Positions 23,801 to 35,800 of a stretch of 44,813 bases of DNA are shown here, piece after piece (positions within the stretch are counted from its first letter, which is position 1; every line of letters begins with the position of its first letter). Under the pieces are notes generated by a model. The model did not search any database. It was not told the origin of the DNA and was given only the letters and a program-made list of their open reading frames with translations. A program made the position numbers and the translations under genes. This stretch comes from Symbiodinium natans (Eukaryota; Sar; Dinophyceae; Suessiales; Symbiodiniaceae), in assembly GCA_905221605.1 (NCBI GenBank), contig CAJNDS010002220.1, forward strand, positions 527,871-572,683, written 5' to 3'.

Positions 23801-26800
23801 TAGGGATCTTAGGGATCTTAGGATCTTAGGATCTTAGGGTTCAGGGCTGAAGGTTTAGGATTTTCGTTTTAAGGATCTTAGGATGTTAGGATCTTCGGGT
23901 TCAGGGCTGAGGGTCTAGGATCTTCGGAGGCCTAATGGGTTTTTTCGGTAGTGAGTTTCGCCCACGGTTGATCTTGAAGCATAAGCCCCCAAAAGCACCC
24001 CTGGTCATTGGCAAGCAACAGAAGAAGACCCTGAAGCCCGTGAAGTGGGACTAAGCTCTGCAAGCTGCTGATTGACCAAGGATTTTGAGTTCAGGGTTTG
24101 AGTTTAGGGTTGAGGGTTGAGGGTTCAAGGTTTAGGAACCCGCAAAGCTACATGCTCCTGAAGCCTCGACCTTCAGACCGAACAGCACAATGCACAATGC
24201 ACTTTGAAGGCATAGGCCTTGCTGCAAAATATGGGTCCTATTCAGGTTTCAGGGCCAAGGGTTTAGAGGCTAGACGTCCCCGGCAACCTAAACCCTAAAC
24301 CCTAAACCCTAAACCGTTGACTTTTCTAGCCAAACTTTCAGGAATGCCTGCACGACAGCCCCTGCCCCTGAAACCCCCTCTACACCCTTGATGACCCTTA
24401 AACTTCAAATATCTTAAGTTTTGAGCCCTTAAAACGCTGAAGCCCCTAGCCTGCAAACCCTAAGCCCGGCCCAACCCCCAACCCCAAACCCAAATGGTGA
24501 TTTGAGTTCAGAGGACCGCAGCTGGTTTCTCCACCTTGGGGGCCCGGAGCTCTGGTTTAGGGCTTAGGGTTCGAGAACTGAGGGCCGAGATCCTGAAGCT
24601 AGTGCCCCGTAAGAGAGTGGGCGAGGCTTTTGTGTGTTTCTAGACTTCAGGGTTACGGGTTCCAGCTACCAAGAGCTCCACGCAGCAATCGTGAGGATAC
24701 GATCCTGAACTGCGGATCTACGGCGGAGAGGACGGGCCTCTGGTGTAAGGTTTAAGGTTTAGGGCTCCATTTAAGCGCAGAGGCCCCGAAAAACCCCGCA
24801 GACCTAACTTGACATAACCCCCGAGGCTGCAACCTTTGCCCTGCACTGCGCCCCGAATCCCAGACAGAGACGGTTGATCCTCCAGGGCGCTTTTTCCTTT
24901 CGTGCCCGACCCTCGATGTGGGGTTACTCCTGGCCCTGTCTTCGCCTCGCCCAACCCCGGAGTGTAGAGTGTCACCTGGAGTGCCCAACCCCAGAGTGTC
25001 CCTGGAGTACCCAACTGCCCAACCTAAGAAAGTTCCAAATATCTGTAGCGTGGGGATGCTCGAAGTAAAATACTTGTTTTGGTGGTTTTTGAGGTGGTGT
25101 GTGGGGGGGGAGGAGGAGGAGAGGAGGAGGGGGCCAGAACAGTCAGGGTTCAGCGTTTATCGAACCCTCTCCGATTCTAAATTGACCCTGAACCCTCAGC
25201 CATTGCAAAGGCCGGTGGCCTCTTTTTCTGTGACCCTTATACCTGAATATAGCCCCTACATACCCCAATAAGAACCCCGTACAAAAAAGAAACCCCTACT
25301 TAAGGAGACCACCAACCAATATAACTTTAGCCAAGCCAAAACAGAAGAGGAAATGGAGCTTGAACCCTTAGCCTAAACCCTATACCCTAAACCCTATACC
25401 CTAAACCCTAAACAGAAGAGGAAATGGAGCTGGGCTTTAGCGCCTGGCAGTGCGGCGGCTCTGTCGTGCACGAGCCGTGCCGGGCTGAGAAGCTAGTTGG
25501 ACTTAGCGGGTCTGGGGTGCATCCAGCATTAGGGGTTTAGGGTTCTAGGGTTCTAGGGTTCTAGGGTTCTAGGGTTTTAGGGTTTAGGGTTTAGGGCTTT
25601 AGGGTTTAGGGTTTTGGGTTGTTTGGGGGCTTTACTTGAAAGTGCCAGGGGGAAGCTTTCAGTGGGGTTGCGACATGTTGGATCTTTGAGGACAGATGCT
25701 CTTCTCAAAATCCGTTTTGCTAACCTCTGCACCCTAAACCCCAAAACGGCTCTGCCGCTGCCGCAGCCGACTTGTGGGTTGCGGGCTGGGCTCGAGGCTT
25801 TAGGGCTGAGCGTTGTCTAGGCTTCAGGGTTCTGGGTTGTTTCGGGTTTGGGTTCAAGAAGACTCGGGGGGCTTGCCTGTTGCCAAACTAGGATCACAGC
25901 CCAAGCCCTGAGACCAGCCTGAAAGGGTTTAGGATTTAGGGTTTAGGGGTTCAAACTTTAGGAGCCTAGGAGCTTCGGGGTCCTTGAAGGCTTGTGGACA
26001 GTTGGAAGTAGGTGGTGATGAAGTAAAGTCGGGCATTCGTCACTCACAAATGCGTGATGTCAAAGCTTTCTGGCTGCGAGGAGGAGGAGGAGGAGGAGGA
26101 GGTCGAGAGCATCCAAATCCCTGAACCCTAGGCCTTCACGATCAGGTGCTTTTCATCTCGAGGTCTTCGCCCAGAGACAGCGAAAGCCCTTAGCCGCTGA
26201 GCCCCGAAGCGCCTGAGCTCCTACCCCAAAGAATGGCGTCCGAGCTGATGGCCGTCGCCGGTGTGTCGCCGAACTTACGAGCCTACAGCAAGGCAAAGGT
26301 GTGGTGCCCTCTCCTAGGTCCTAAGCGACCTTCACCCCCAAAAGGCCAGAAGCCTAAAAACCCTTCAGAACAACCGCTCTCGTCAAGGAATGGATCCAAG
26401 ATTAAATCCCAGAAAACTCTGCTTTTTCAGTGCTTGACCGTCATGTCCGCGGCTCGAGGGTGCTCCCTGCAGCGACTTCCAGCCTCGCCACCCCCCTAAA
26501 GTGCTTCTTCCGGCTGACGATCTCCGCCATGTCGAAGCCTGTTGCCATCGTTGCGATCGTTGCAGAGAACCGCATGATCGGTAACGTGGATGACTCACCG
26601 CTTCCTTTCAATGTCTCGACGCTCATGGAGTGGATCTTTCACGTCGCGGGGGGCAACGACGGGAGCCCAACTCCGCTCAAGCACAGCTTTGTGTTTGGCC
26701 GCCGCGTCTACGAGGAGTTCATGGGCTACGGCATCATGCCTGTTGGCGGAGGTGTGAATGTGGTAATCAGCAGCAAGTTGGCTGACAAGGATGGCAAACC

Positions 26801-29800
26801 AAAGCCCCTGCCAGCCACCACAGCAGCCGATGCCCCAACGGATCCGCGCATCATGGCCGTCGGCTCTGTGGAGGATGCACTGCAGTTGGGCACTGCCCCC
26901 GAGGCAGAGCCCAGGCCAGGTGAGGTGTGCATCGTCCTTGGTGGCGAGCGCATTTACCGGGATACCATGCCCCGAGCCTCCCTCATGCGCCTCAGCCATC
27001 TCCGTCGCGACTTCGAAGGGGGCATCCTCTTCCCGGAGTTCTCGCTCAAGGACTGGAAACCGGTTGTGACGGGCGAGACCAAGACCGAGAAGAACGAAGT
27101 GGACGGGGAACCCCTGGACTACCAAATCATCGACTACATGCGTGTGGACGATGTAGCGGGCAGTGCTGCTCTCTTGGAGTCAGTACTGGCCGTGAATGAG
27201 GCTTTTCAGAAGCGTTCGCCGGAAGCCCCGGAGAAGAAGGAGTAGTTGAAATGAATCGCTGCTCTCTTTTACGCACCCGCTGCTCTGCTCGGAACACACG
27301 GCGGAGTCGGGTGTTGAACCCCCTAAACCCTAAACCCTAAACCCTAAACCCTACACCCCTGTTTATCTGCAAGGCAGGACCCTGGTGGCCGGTGGTCTTG
27401 CAGTCAAGCTCATTTTAAGTGTCTAAGAGTGTATAGCGCGCCACCTCGAAAACACGCCCAGCAACAGAAAGATTGCACACAAAACGCCTCATTCTGCTAA
27501 GCACGTGCTGCCTTGTAGAGCACAAACCCCAACAAACCATAATCCCGAACCCTGAGCTATTGAAGTAGTGCACGACCGATAGAGTGCTTGAACCCCCAGA
27601 CCCACTGAAGAGGGTTTAGGGATGAGGGTTTGATATCCTTTTTGTCTCGTCATCTGCAACCGTTGATGTATCGTGCTGGTGCGGCCCTGGACCTCGTCAT
27701 TGCAACCGCCGGAATCATTGAATGCGATGTTTTTGTGTTCCCCCCCCCCCCCCCGCACCTGTTTCCGCCTGCAAGGTTGAGGGTTGAGGGCAGAGCCTCC
27801 AGTATCCCTGAACTAGGGAAGACCCATGGAAAAGCAGCCCAAGCCCTTGTAATGTGGGCTAGTAGGCCTTCTACTCCCCATAATCAACCCCACAACCCGT
27901 TTTTGTGAGGTGTGAGAGGGTAGAATGGCCCATCCTGTAACGTGCCTGTTTCGGCTTCGGATTTGAGCCCTCCTTCCTGCACCCTCAACCCCGAAAACTG
28001 CAAGCATGCCCTGGGACCGTTGATCCGGCTTGTGGGCCCTTTCTAGGTCCAGAGTGGTAAGGCCTGGGGTTCAGGGTGTAGGGTTCAACCATCATCGTCG
28101 AATCATCGTTGGTTGATCAAACCCCATGTTCCCCCTAAACCCTGAACCCTGAACCCTACACCCTGAACCCCTGAACCCTAAACCCTGATCCCTAAACCCT
28201 GAACCCTGAACCCTAAACCCTGAACCCTGAACCCTAAACCCTAAACTGCAAGGCCATTTCGCAACACGGGAGGGTCTCCAATTGGCCGGAGAGTCTCCGG
28301 CTACTGAAGGAGTTGGGCGATGAGGCAGTGGAGGCCAGTTTGGGGTTTGGGGTTTCGGGTTTAGGGTTTAGGGTTTAGGGTTTAGAACAACTTGGTCGAA
28401 ATAGGTTTGAAGGTTTAGGGGCCTTTGAGTGACATGCTGCCTGTACACCACTTCACGCCCATGGCTCTTCAAAGGAACACGTTGGTCACATATCCGGCGC
28501 AACTGCTTCTGAGGATAAGGGAGTCGAGTCCGTAAAGTCAAGTAGGGGCACAGACAATGAATCAGGCCCTGGGGCACGGTATTGGGCTCTCTGGGAAGGG
28601 TTTCAGTTCTTGGTGGTTCAGCTAGCAGTCCCCAGGTTTGGGGTTGACAACTGTAAAGCCCCAAACCCTTAAACCCTTGAACACGTAAGCCCTTACACCC
28701 TTTTAAACTCTTTACACCCCGAAACCATCTAGGACCCAGAGAAGGCCCTGATTTCCTCTTTTTGTGGGTCGAGGTTCCCCTACAAGCCCCTTTAACCCAA
28801 AAAGGGCTACCCTCTTTATTCCTTAGGTTTCTCCTGGGTCTAACCATGCCATGACGAACGTGACAGCTGATTTTGGGGGTTAAAGGATTCGAGCCTAGAA
28901 GAGCCACAACAGGAGCAAGATGTGGGAAAGAAGTCATGGGAGCTGCGGGCTTTGCATCCGGGGGGGCGAAGGTTTGTCATACTGATGTACAGCAGCAGAC
29001 GCTCATCCCTGGGCTCTGACGCAAGCCCTGATCGCAGATTCTGAACCCCTAGACGATCATCTCATGACCCCTCAAAGCCAAAGCCGTAGAAACCTCTCAT
29101 TCCATACCTGAACCCTACAAACCTTCAAGCCCCGAAACCCCACCCCCCCCCCAGCGGAGGTGGACGTGATCGCAGTCGGGGCGTCTCTTGGCGCGTGCGC
29201 CCGGGCCGGCGCGTGGCCGCAAAGCCATCGTCTTCTGCAGGACCTCTGGGGTCCAAGGGCTTCGGCTTCCGGATGCTTCGGAATCGAGACCACAACAGCG
29301 CCTAAGCAAGGAATAGCGCCTTCTTTCGGAAGAAGGATCCCTGTATGAAACTTCGAATTGTTAAGGGTGTATCCCCTCATGCGCGCTGGCCAGCCGAGCG
29401 TACTGAGCGATGAGCGTCATAGGGATCCATGGTACAGCACAAAAGGGATGTTCTTTCGCTCTTTAATTAGGGACTTCCGGATATGCCTTTTCCCTTTGTA
29501 TGATAGGAGGCTCAGGGTTTTGTGGAGTTCGCCGCAGGAAACTGCCGTCTTGAGCCTGGAAAGCCAGCATTGTGTGCGTGTGTATGTGGGCGGGGGGAGA
29601 GGGTGCTTCTATGTTCTGTTCTGGAGCCTTACAACCTAGACCCGAAACGTCAACCGAACCCCCCTGAACCCTAAGCCCATAAAGCCGGAGGCGAGGTGTA
29701 GGGCCTCGCACCCATGCTGTCAGGGCGCTTAGGGTTTAGGGCTTAGGGGTTTAGGGCTTAGGGTTTAGGGTTTAGGGGTTTAGAATTTAGGGTTTTAGGG

Positions 29801-32800
29801 TTTTGGGGTTTAGGGCTTAGGGTTTAGGGGTTTAGGGTTTAGGGTTTAGGGCTCAGGGCTAAGGGGTCTCTGCGCCGGAAGAAACCTGGTCAGAGCAAAC
29901 GATTCGGACTTGGCGGCTGGGCCCAAGTCTTCGGCGCCGAAGCCCTCACTAGGCTCTCAACCCAGTGTTCAGGGCTTAGGGTTTAGGGTTTAGGGTTCGG
30001 GGTTTAGGGTTTAGGGTTTAGGGTTTGGGGTTTGGGGTTTGGGGTTTGGGGTTTAGGGTTTAGGGTACCCTGAACCCTAAACCCAGGGTCACAGGAGCTC
30101 TCTATGAGCCACCTGTCCCCGGACGTCGTTGCCTACAATGCCGCCGTCTCCTCCTGCGAGCTGTGGTCGTTCTAGGCAAGGCTGTGACGTTTTGAGATTG
30201 AAGAGGGTTTCGGGTTTTAGGTTTATGGCTTAGGGTTTAGGGTTTAGGGATTTAGGGTTATAAGTTTCCCTACTGTCACTCGGTAGAATAATCCATGAAC
30301 CTTGAAGCAAGGGGACTTTAGATGACACCCAAGTAAATGGAGTTAGGAAGTTGTCAAAGTTTAAAGCTAAGATGGACTTTTGGTGACGTCCCAAAGCCGA
30401 CGGCTGAGCTAAGGAGAAGGGGGCGGCCTGGCAACAGTCTGTGTGCGTTCAGCAGGTGATGGCAAGGCGGCGCCGCCCGCTAACAAGCCTACCCGTCCCC
30501 AAGAAGAAGGAAGGGAAAGAGGTTTGGGGTTTAGGGTTTAGGGTTTAGGGTTTAGGGTGGGAAAGAAAGGAGACCAAGCAGGTTTGGGGTCGGGAGGGGG
30601 GGCGGGGTGCAGATTCCGACTGTTCATCTCAAAGCTGTACACTTGAGGGGTTGAGGGGTAGCGTGCGTCGGGGTGGCTTTAGGCCACAAGCCTTCGGGTT
30701 TAGGTCAGGTTCCAGGCTTTCGTGTTGAGGGTTTAAGTTTAGGGTGCAGGGCTTCGGGCTCGAAACCCACGCCCAGGCCGAGAGATTGTGGTTGAAACGA
30801 GGGGCGCTGTGGTCAAGAGATCCATGCTTCTGACTCGGTCTCACAACGAACCTAAGCCTCCAAACGCCAACACCCATGTCAGGATCAACACCCGCCCGCC
30901 AGGTCATGAACATTAAGATCCCTAGGCCAACCCCTAAACTTGAAGAAAAGTAGGGCTTGTGGTTTCGGATTCTGGATTATGACAACTGACCCTGGCGACG
31001 GGCAGGGCACCTGTTTTGGCCGTTTCGCGCTTAAGCTTAGTGTCCCCAAGCCCCGAAACCCCAAAACCCCAACCCCCAGGCAGCTCTACTAACCCCCAAT
31101 GAAACCCTGTACTTCGGGTTGCACCCAACACAAAGCACCGGGCACCCAGAGGGGTTCAGGATTCAGGGTTTCGGGCTCTGACAGGGTTCGCCCCTCAACC
31201 CTAAAACCCTAAAACCCTAAAACCCTAAAACCCTAAACCCCTAAACCCTAAACCCCTAACCCCTAAACCCTAAACCCTAAACCCTAACCCTAAACCCTAA
31301 ACCCTAAACCCTAAACCCTAAACCCTAAACCCTAAACCCTAAACCCTAAAACCCTAAAACCCTAAACCCCAAAACCCTAAACCCTAAACCCTCAACCCTA
31401 AAATACCTCGCAAGGTCGAAGCAGAGCGCGGACCTCATCACAAACAATGCGGCCATCAGCGCCTATGAGACCGGGTTCGCTGGAGTGTGGGTTTGTGTTG
31501 TGCTGTGTTTTGCACCACTCGGGCGTGGGTGGTTAGACTTTAAACTCAGCTCTTCTCCTCTCCGGTCTACTCCTCGCCCATTTCCCGAATCCCCAACTCC
31601 TGAATATCCTGTCGGAGAGTTTTTGGAGTGCCCAACCGCGGAGTAGTTGCGGAGAATCCCTGGGGTGCCCAACCCCTATATCCCTCACAGGATCCCGGGA
31701 GTCGGGTATGGAGTTCAGGCTAGCTACTGAAGGACGTTGGGGAAAGATTTTCCCTTGTAGGCGATTAGACTCAGCTGAGGCCTAAGACAAATCCAAATCT
31801 TTGCCATTCACTAGCAGCTCTCAGCGCCAGGAGAAGGGCAGCGAGTGGCAGAAGGCTCTGGAGGTGCCGGGGCAGCTGAGCGACCAGCGTTTGGCACCAG
31901 ATTCCATCACCTTCAGCAGCAGCATCAGTGCCTGCGAGAAGGGTTCATCCTGGCAGCAGGCACAGCGGCTCGTGCACGAGATGCACGAGATCTCCGAGAC
32001 TCACAGTGTGGTGGCCTACAATGCCTCCGTCAGTGCCTGTGAGAAGGCAGGAGAGTGGCAACAAGCCTTCGCCCTGCACTTCCAGATGAAGGAACAGAGT
32101 CTACAGGCGGATGTGATCTCCTTCAACGCAGCACTGAGCAGCTGTGAGAAGGCCGGCGAGTGGAGCTGGGCACTGCAGCTGATGCAGGGTCTCCTTCTGC
32201 ACCGGCTTCCGTCCAATGCAGTCACCCACGGGGCAGCCGTCAGGGCCTGCGCACGCTGTGCAAGGTGGGAGGTGGCAATGCATCTACTCCAGCTGCTGGG
32301 AGAGCGGCAGCTGCGGCCCACGACGATCACCTGCAACGCGGCTATCACTGCGTGCGAGAAGGGGCATCAGTGGCAGCGGGCTCTGCACTTGCTTAGCGAC
32401 TTCGGAGCCCAGCGATTGACGGAGGATGCGGTGACCTATGGAGCGGTGATCAGCGCCTGCGCCACAGGATCAGAGTGGGAACTGGCTCTGTCTCTTCTTG
32501 GGGCCATGCAGAAGAGCCGGATCAGAGCCACTAGCTTTGTTCTTTGCGCGTACGTGTCCACCCCCTGCTTATTTGTCCTTAACTAAACAAGCTGGTAGTT
32601 TACACGCAGAAACTCTATGTACACTGTCAGCATTGATCGGTCTTGTAGCAAAGTGAATAGCTCCTAATTTGGAGGTTGCTCTGAGAGCTCGCTCAAGTTC
32701 GAATTTGGAGTTTACCCATTTGCAAGAAGACCTGTTTCGGCGACCTTTGTTTACAACGCAAACACCGGTTTAGGGGGCAATCCAGATGTCATGTGTGCAT

Positions 32801-35800
32801 ATATATGTATATGCCCATATAAAATGGACACATATGTATGTCTGTACATATATACGTGTATATATATATATATACATATATATGCATGCATGCCGCTTAG
32901 AGCCTTTCAATTTCGACATGCAAATGTGACCCAAAATGAATGGTTTCCCGAAGACGATGAACTAAACAGGTGTTGATCAACACCCGTGTCTCGGCCAGCC
33001 GAAAAACAAACAATAAGACGATATACGCTTTCATTTGAGAACGTGAAGATGTCAGCTGTTGGTTGCTTGTTTACATGTCCATAGTGTCCGCAACAATAAA
33101 ATGAAACTGACCAGATCTTTGTTTCGTACAGTTTGTAAGCATGAAATGCATGATTGGTTTCTGTCAATCCAGGAAGAGACTTGTAGCATTGAGCCTAGAC
33201 TCTTCTCGACTTCTAGAATGCGAAGTCAAAGAACTGGGCCTCATACAGTTTTTGTGAAACAGAAGAAGATGTATATGATAATGTAAACCCTAAACCCTAA
33301 ACCCTAAACCATCTTTGCTGATAGGCTTCTGCCTTTGGGGGGTTTTGGGTCGCCAGCCGAGGCCAGCATCATCACCAGCAATGCAGCCATCAGCGCCTGC
33401 GAAAAAGCTGGGTCCTGGCAGAGTGCGCTCTGGAACCTCGTCTGGTTTAGGGTTTAGGGACTAGGGTTTAGGGCTCTGGAACCTCGTATAGGGATTAGTG
33501 CTTTTTCGGGGGGGGGGGGGGGGTTCTTAAGCAAACAGTAGATCATGGTTCTTCATAAGAACTTCGGGACCCCTCTCAAAATCCTATCTCCACCACCAAG
33601 TCACAGAATATTGGCCCTGTGGGTCCTCAGCTCGTTGTGCAAACCCTAAACCCTAAACCCTCAATCCTAAACCCTAAACCCTAAACCCTAGAGTTTAGGG
33701 TCTTAGGGCTTAGGGTCTTACTGTGCTGGATCCTGGGAGCTTGCGCAGCGAAAAGGCGAGCAGACGGTTGATGATTGCAGGAGAGTTCGAGATAATAATA
33801 TCAATCATGATAAAAATCATAAAAATCATAGTTGTTATTATTATTCGTATTAATATTATTACAACTACAAGTAGGGTTTCATTTCAACCGACTTTCTCGA
33901 CCCTCAACGCCCCTAACTCCAAGAAGCTTCAGTTCCTCTTCTAACCCCCCTTCATCGCCCGAAACCTCAAGCCCCAAGCCCCAAACCCCAAACCCCAAAC
34001 CCCTCAAAAATGGGTGCTCTGGAGCTGAGGCTCCTGAAGGGGACGGAGGACTTGGGCCTGGAACCGACGGTGGTAACCTACAGCGCCGTGGCATTTAGGG
34101 TTTCGGGTTTAGGGTTTCGGGTTTAGGGTTTGGGGTTTCAGGGTTCAGGGTTTAGGGTTTAGGGCTTAGGGTTCAAGAGTCCCCGGCCAAGAGGCCCAAC
34201 ACGAAAGCTCCCAAAGCTCCTAAGCTTCCTAAACCCTCACGACCCCTAAAGCCTGAACCACCCAATCCCCCCTGAACCTCCAACAAGAGAACTCCAGTAC
34301 CCCTAAACCCTAAACCCTAAACCCCAGGTGCGGTCATCAGCGCATGCGAGAAAGCGGCGGAGTGGGAACAAGCCATCGCTTTGCTGCGTCGCCTGCACAG
34401 ATGCCAGGCTCTGGGTTTAGGGTTTAGGGTTCAGGGTTCAGGGTTTAGGACGTAGGGTTTAGGGTTTGGGGTTTGGGGTTTAGGGTAATTTATGTTATTT
34501 CGAGGTTACGGGGTGACGCCCTAAGCCCTAAATGCTAGTTAAACCCTACCTGCACAGCAAACCCTTAAAGCCCTAAAAGCCCCAACAGGGCTTTCGCCTG
34601 TTGCGCCATGCTCTTCTTGCCCGCCTGAAGTGGCAGGTTGAGGGGCTGCCCTTTGGGATTTTCGGGTTTTGAGGTTCACGAGGCTGGGAGCCTGTCGGGC
34701 GCAGAGGCAGAGGATCTCGCGCTCCCTTGCACGCCAGGGAATGCTAGTGGTGGGTCGTGGACTCTGCATCGGCGACAACAGGAGACAGCAGATCCAGAGA
34801 GGGGCTACGCCCGGCGGGTCTGGGCTGGGCTCGAAATTCGAGCAGAGGAGGTTTGGTGCATCCACGCCTAAGGGGTGGATGTTGGGCCAACATCCAAGCT
34901 TGAGATCGAACAGAACACATCTGTTCTAAACACCTGCTGGCCTTGCCGGCCTGCACTGTCTGCACGATTGCCCGCAACATGAAGGTGTGATCACAAGCTA
35001 CAACCTGCAAACTTGTTCACATCGCTGCGATCCACAGGATGCAACTTTTGCAAGCCAAAATGAATGTTGTTGAGGCCATCCACGTGAAAGGGGACGAAGG
35101 ATAGACTACCAAAGACAAGCAGTCCAAAAACCCGGCCAAGGCCTTATAGCTGCACTTATAAGTGTACTTATACCCTATTAGGGCACTTAAGGGGCTCATA
35201 AGTGGGCTAGAAGTACAATTACAAGTGGTTTATAGGTGCAGTTGGTTAATAGGTACCATACCCACATGAAGAGAGACAAAGGGGAGACAAGCGGAAAAAA
35301 GCAGCTCAGGGAGGGTCGAAATTCCTAGAAGAAACAGGAACCCCTACAGCCCCACAGTAAAGTGTTTGAGGAGAAAATGGAAGCGAGAATTTTCAAGTAT
35401 ATCAAAAACAAAGGTCCTCTCCCAGCAAACATACCCGAACCCCTAAGAGAAGCAGGTGGAATCCACCGCCATCCCCTACAACGCAGCCATCAGCGCCTGT
35501 GAGAAGGGGGGAGCCTGGGCAGTGGCAGGCAGGGTTTAGGTTTAGGGTTTGGGTTTAGGGTTTAGGGTTTGGGGTTTGGGGTTTGGGGTTTGGGGTTTGG
35601 GGTTTGGGGTTTGGGGTTTGGGGTTTGGGTTTGGGGTTTGGGGTTTGGGGTTTGGGGTTTGGGGTTTGGGGTTTGGGGTTTGGGGTTTGGGGTTTGGGGT
35701 TTGGGGGGTTTAGGGTGCCCTACGGGTTTCCGGATATTGGGATTGAGAGTTGCCTTTCGGGCGCCGCCTGCTACTCTTTGAAGGTTTTGTTTTTCCGCTT

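Larger units (their letters stand above)
29241..30094 (+). other. PPR intron 2 (GA-AG)
   Basis: Unique sequence to about 29720, then G-strand arrays (29729-29862 and 29971-30065) and a head-to-head palindromic junction into CCCTAAA just before the acceptor. Confidence 0.6.

Noticed and set aside
26595-27125. 176-codon open frame on the minus strand
   Set aside because: It is the shadow of the DHFR-type gene.
32016-32348. 110-codon open frame on the minus strand and others overlapping PPR exon 6
   Set aside because: Shadows of the PPR coding strand; the + strand frame has clear PPR units.
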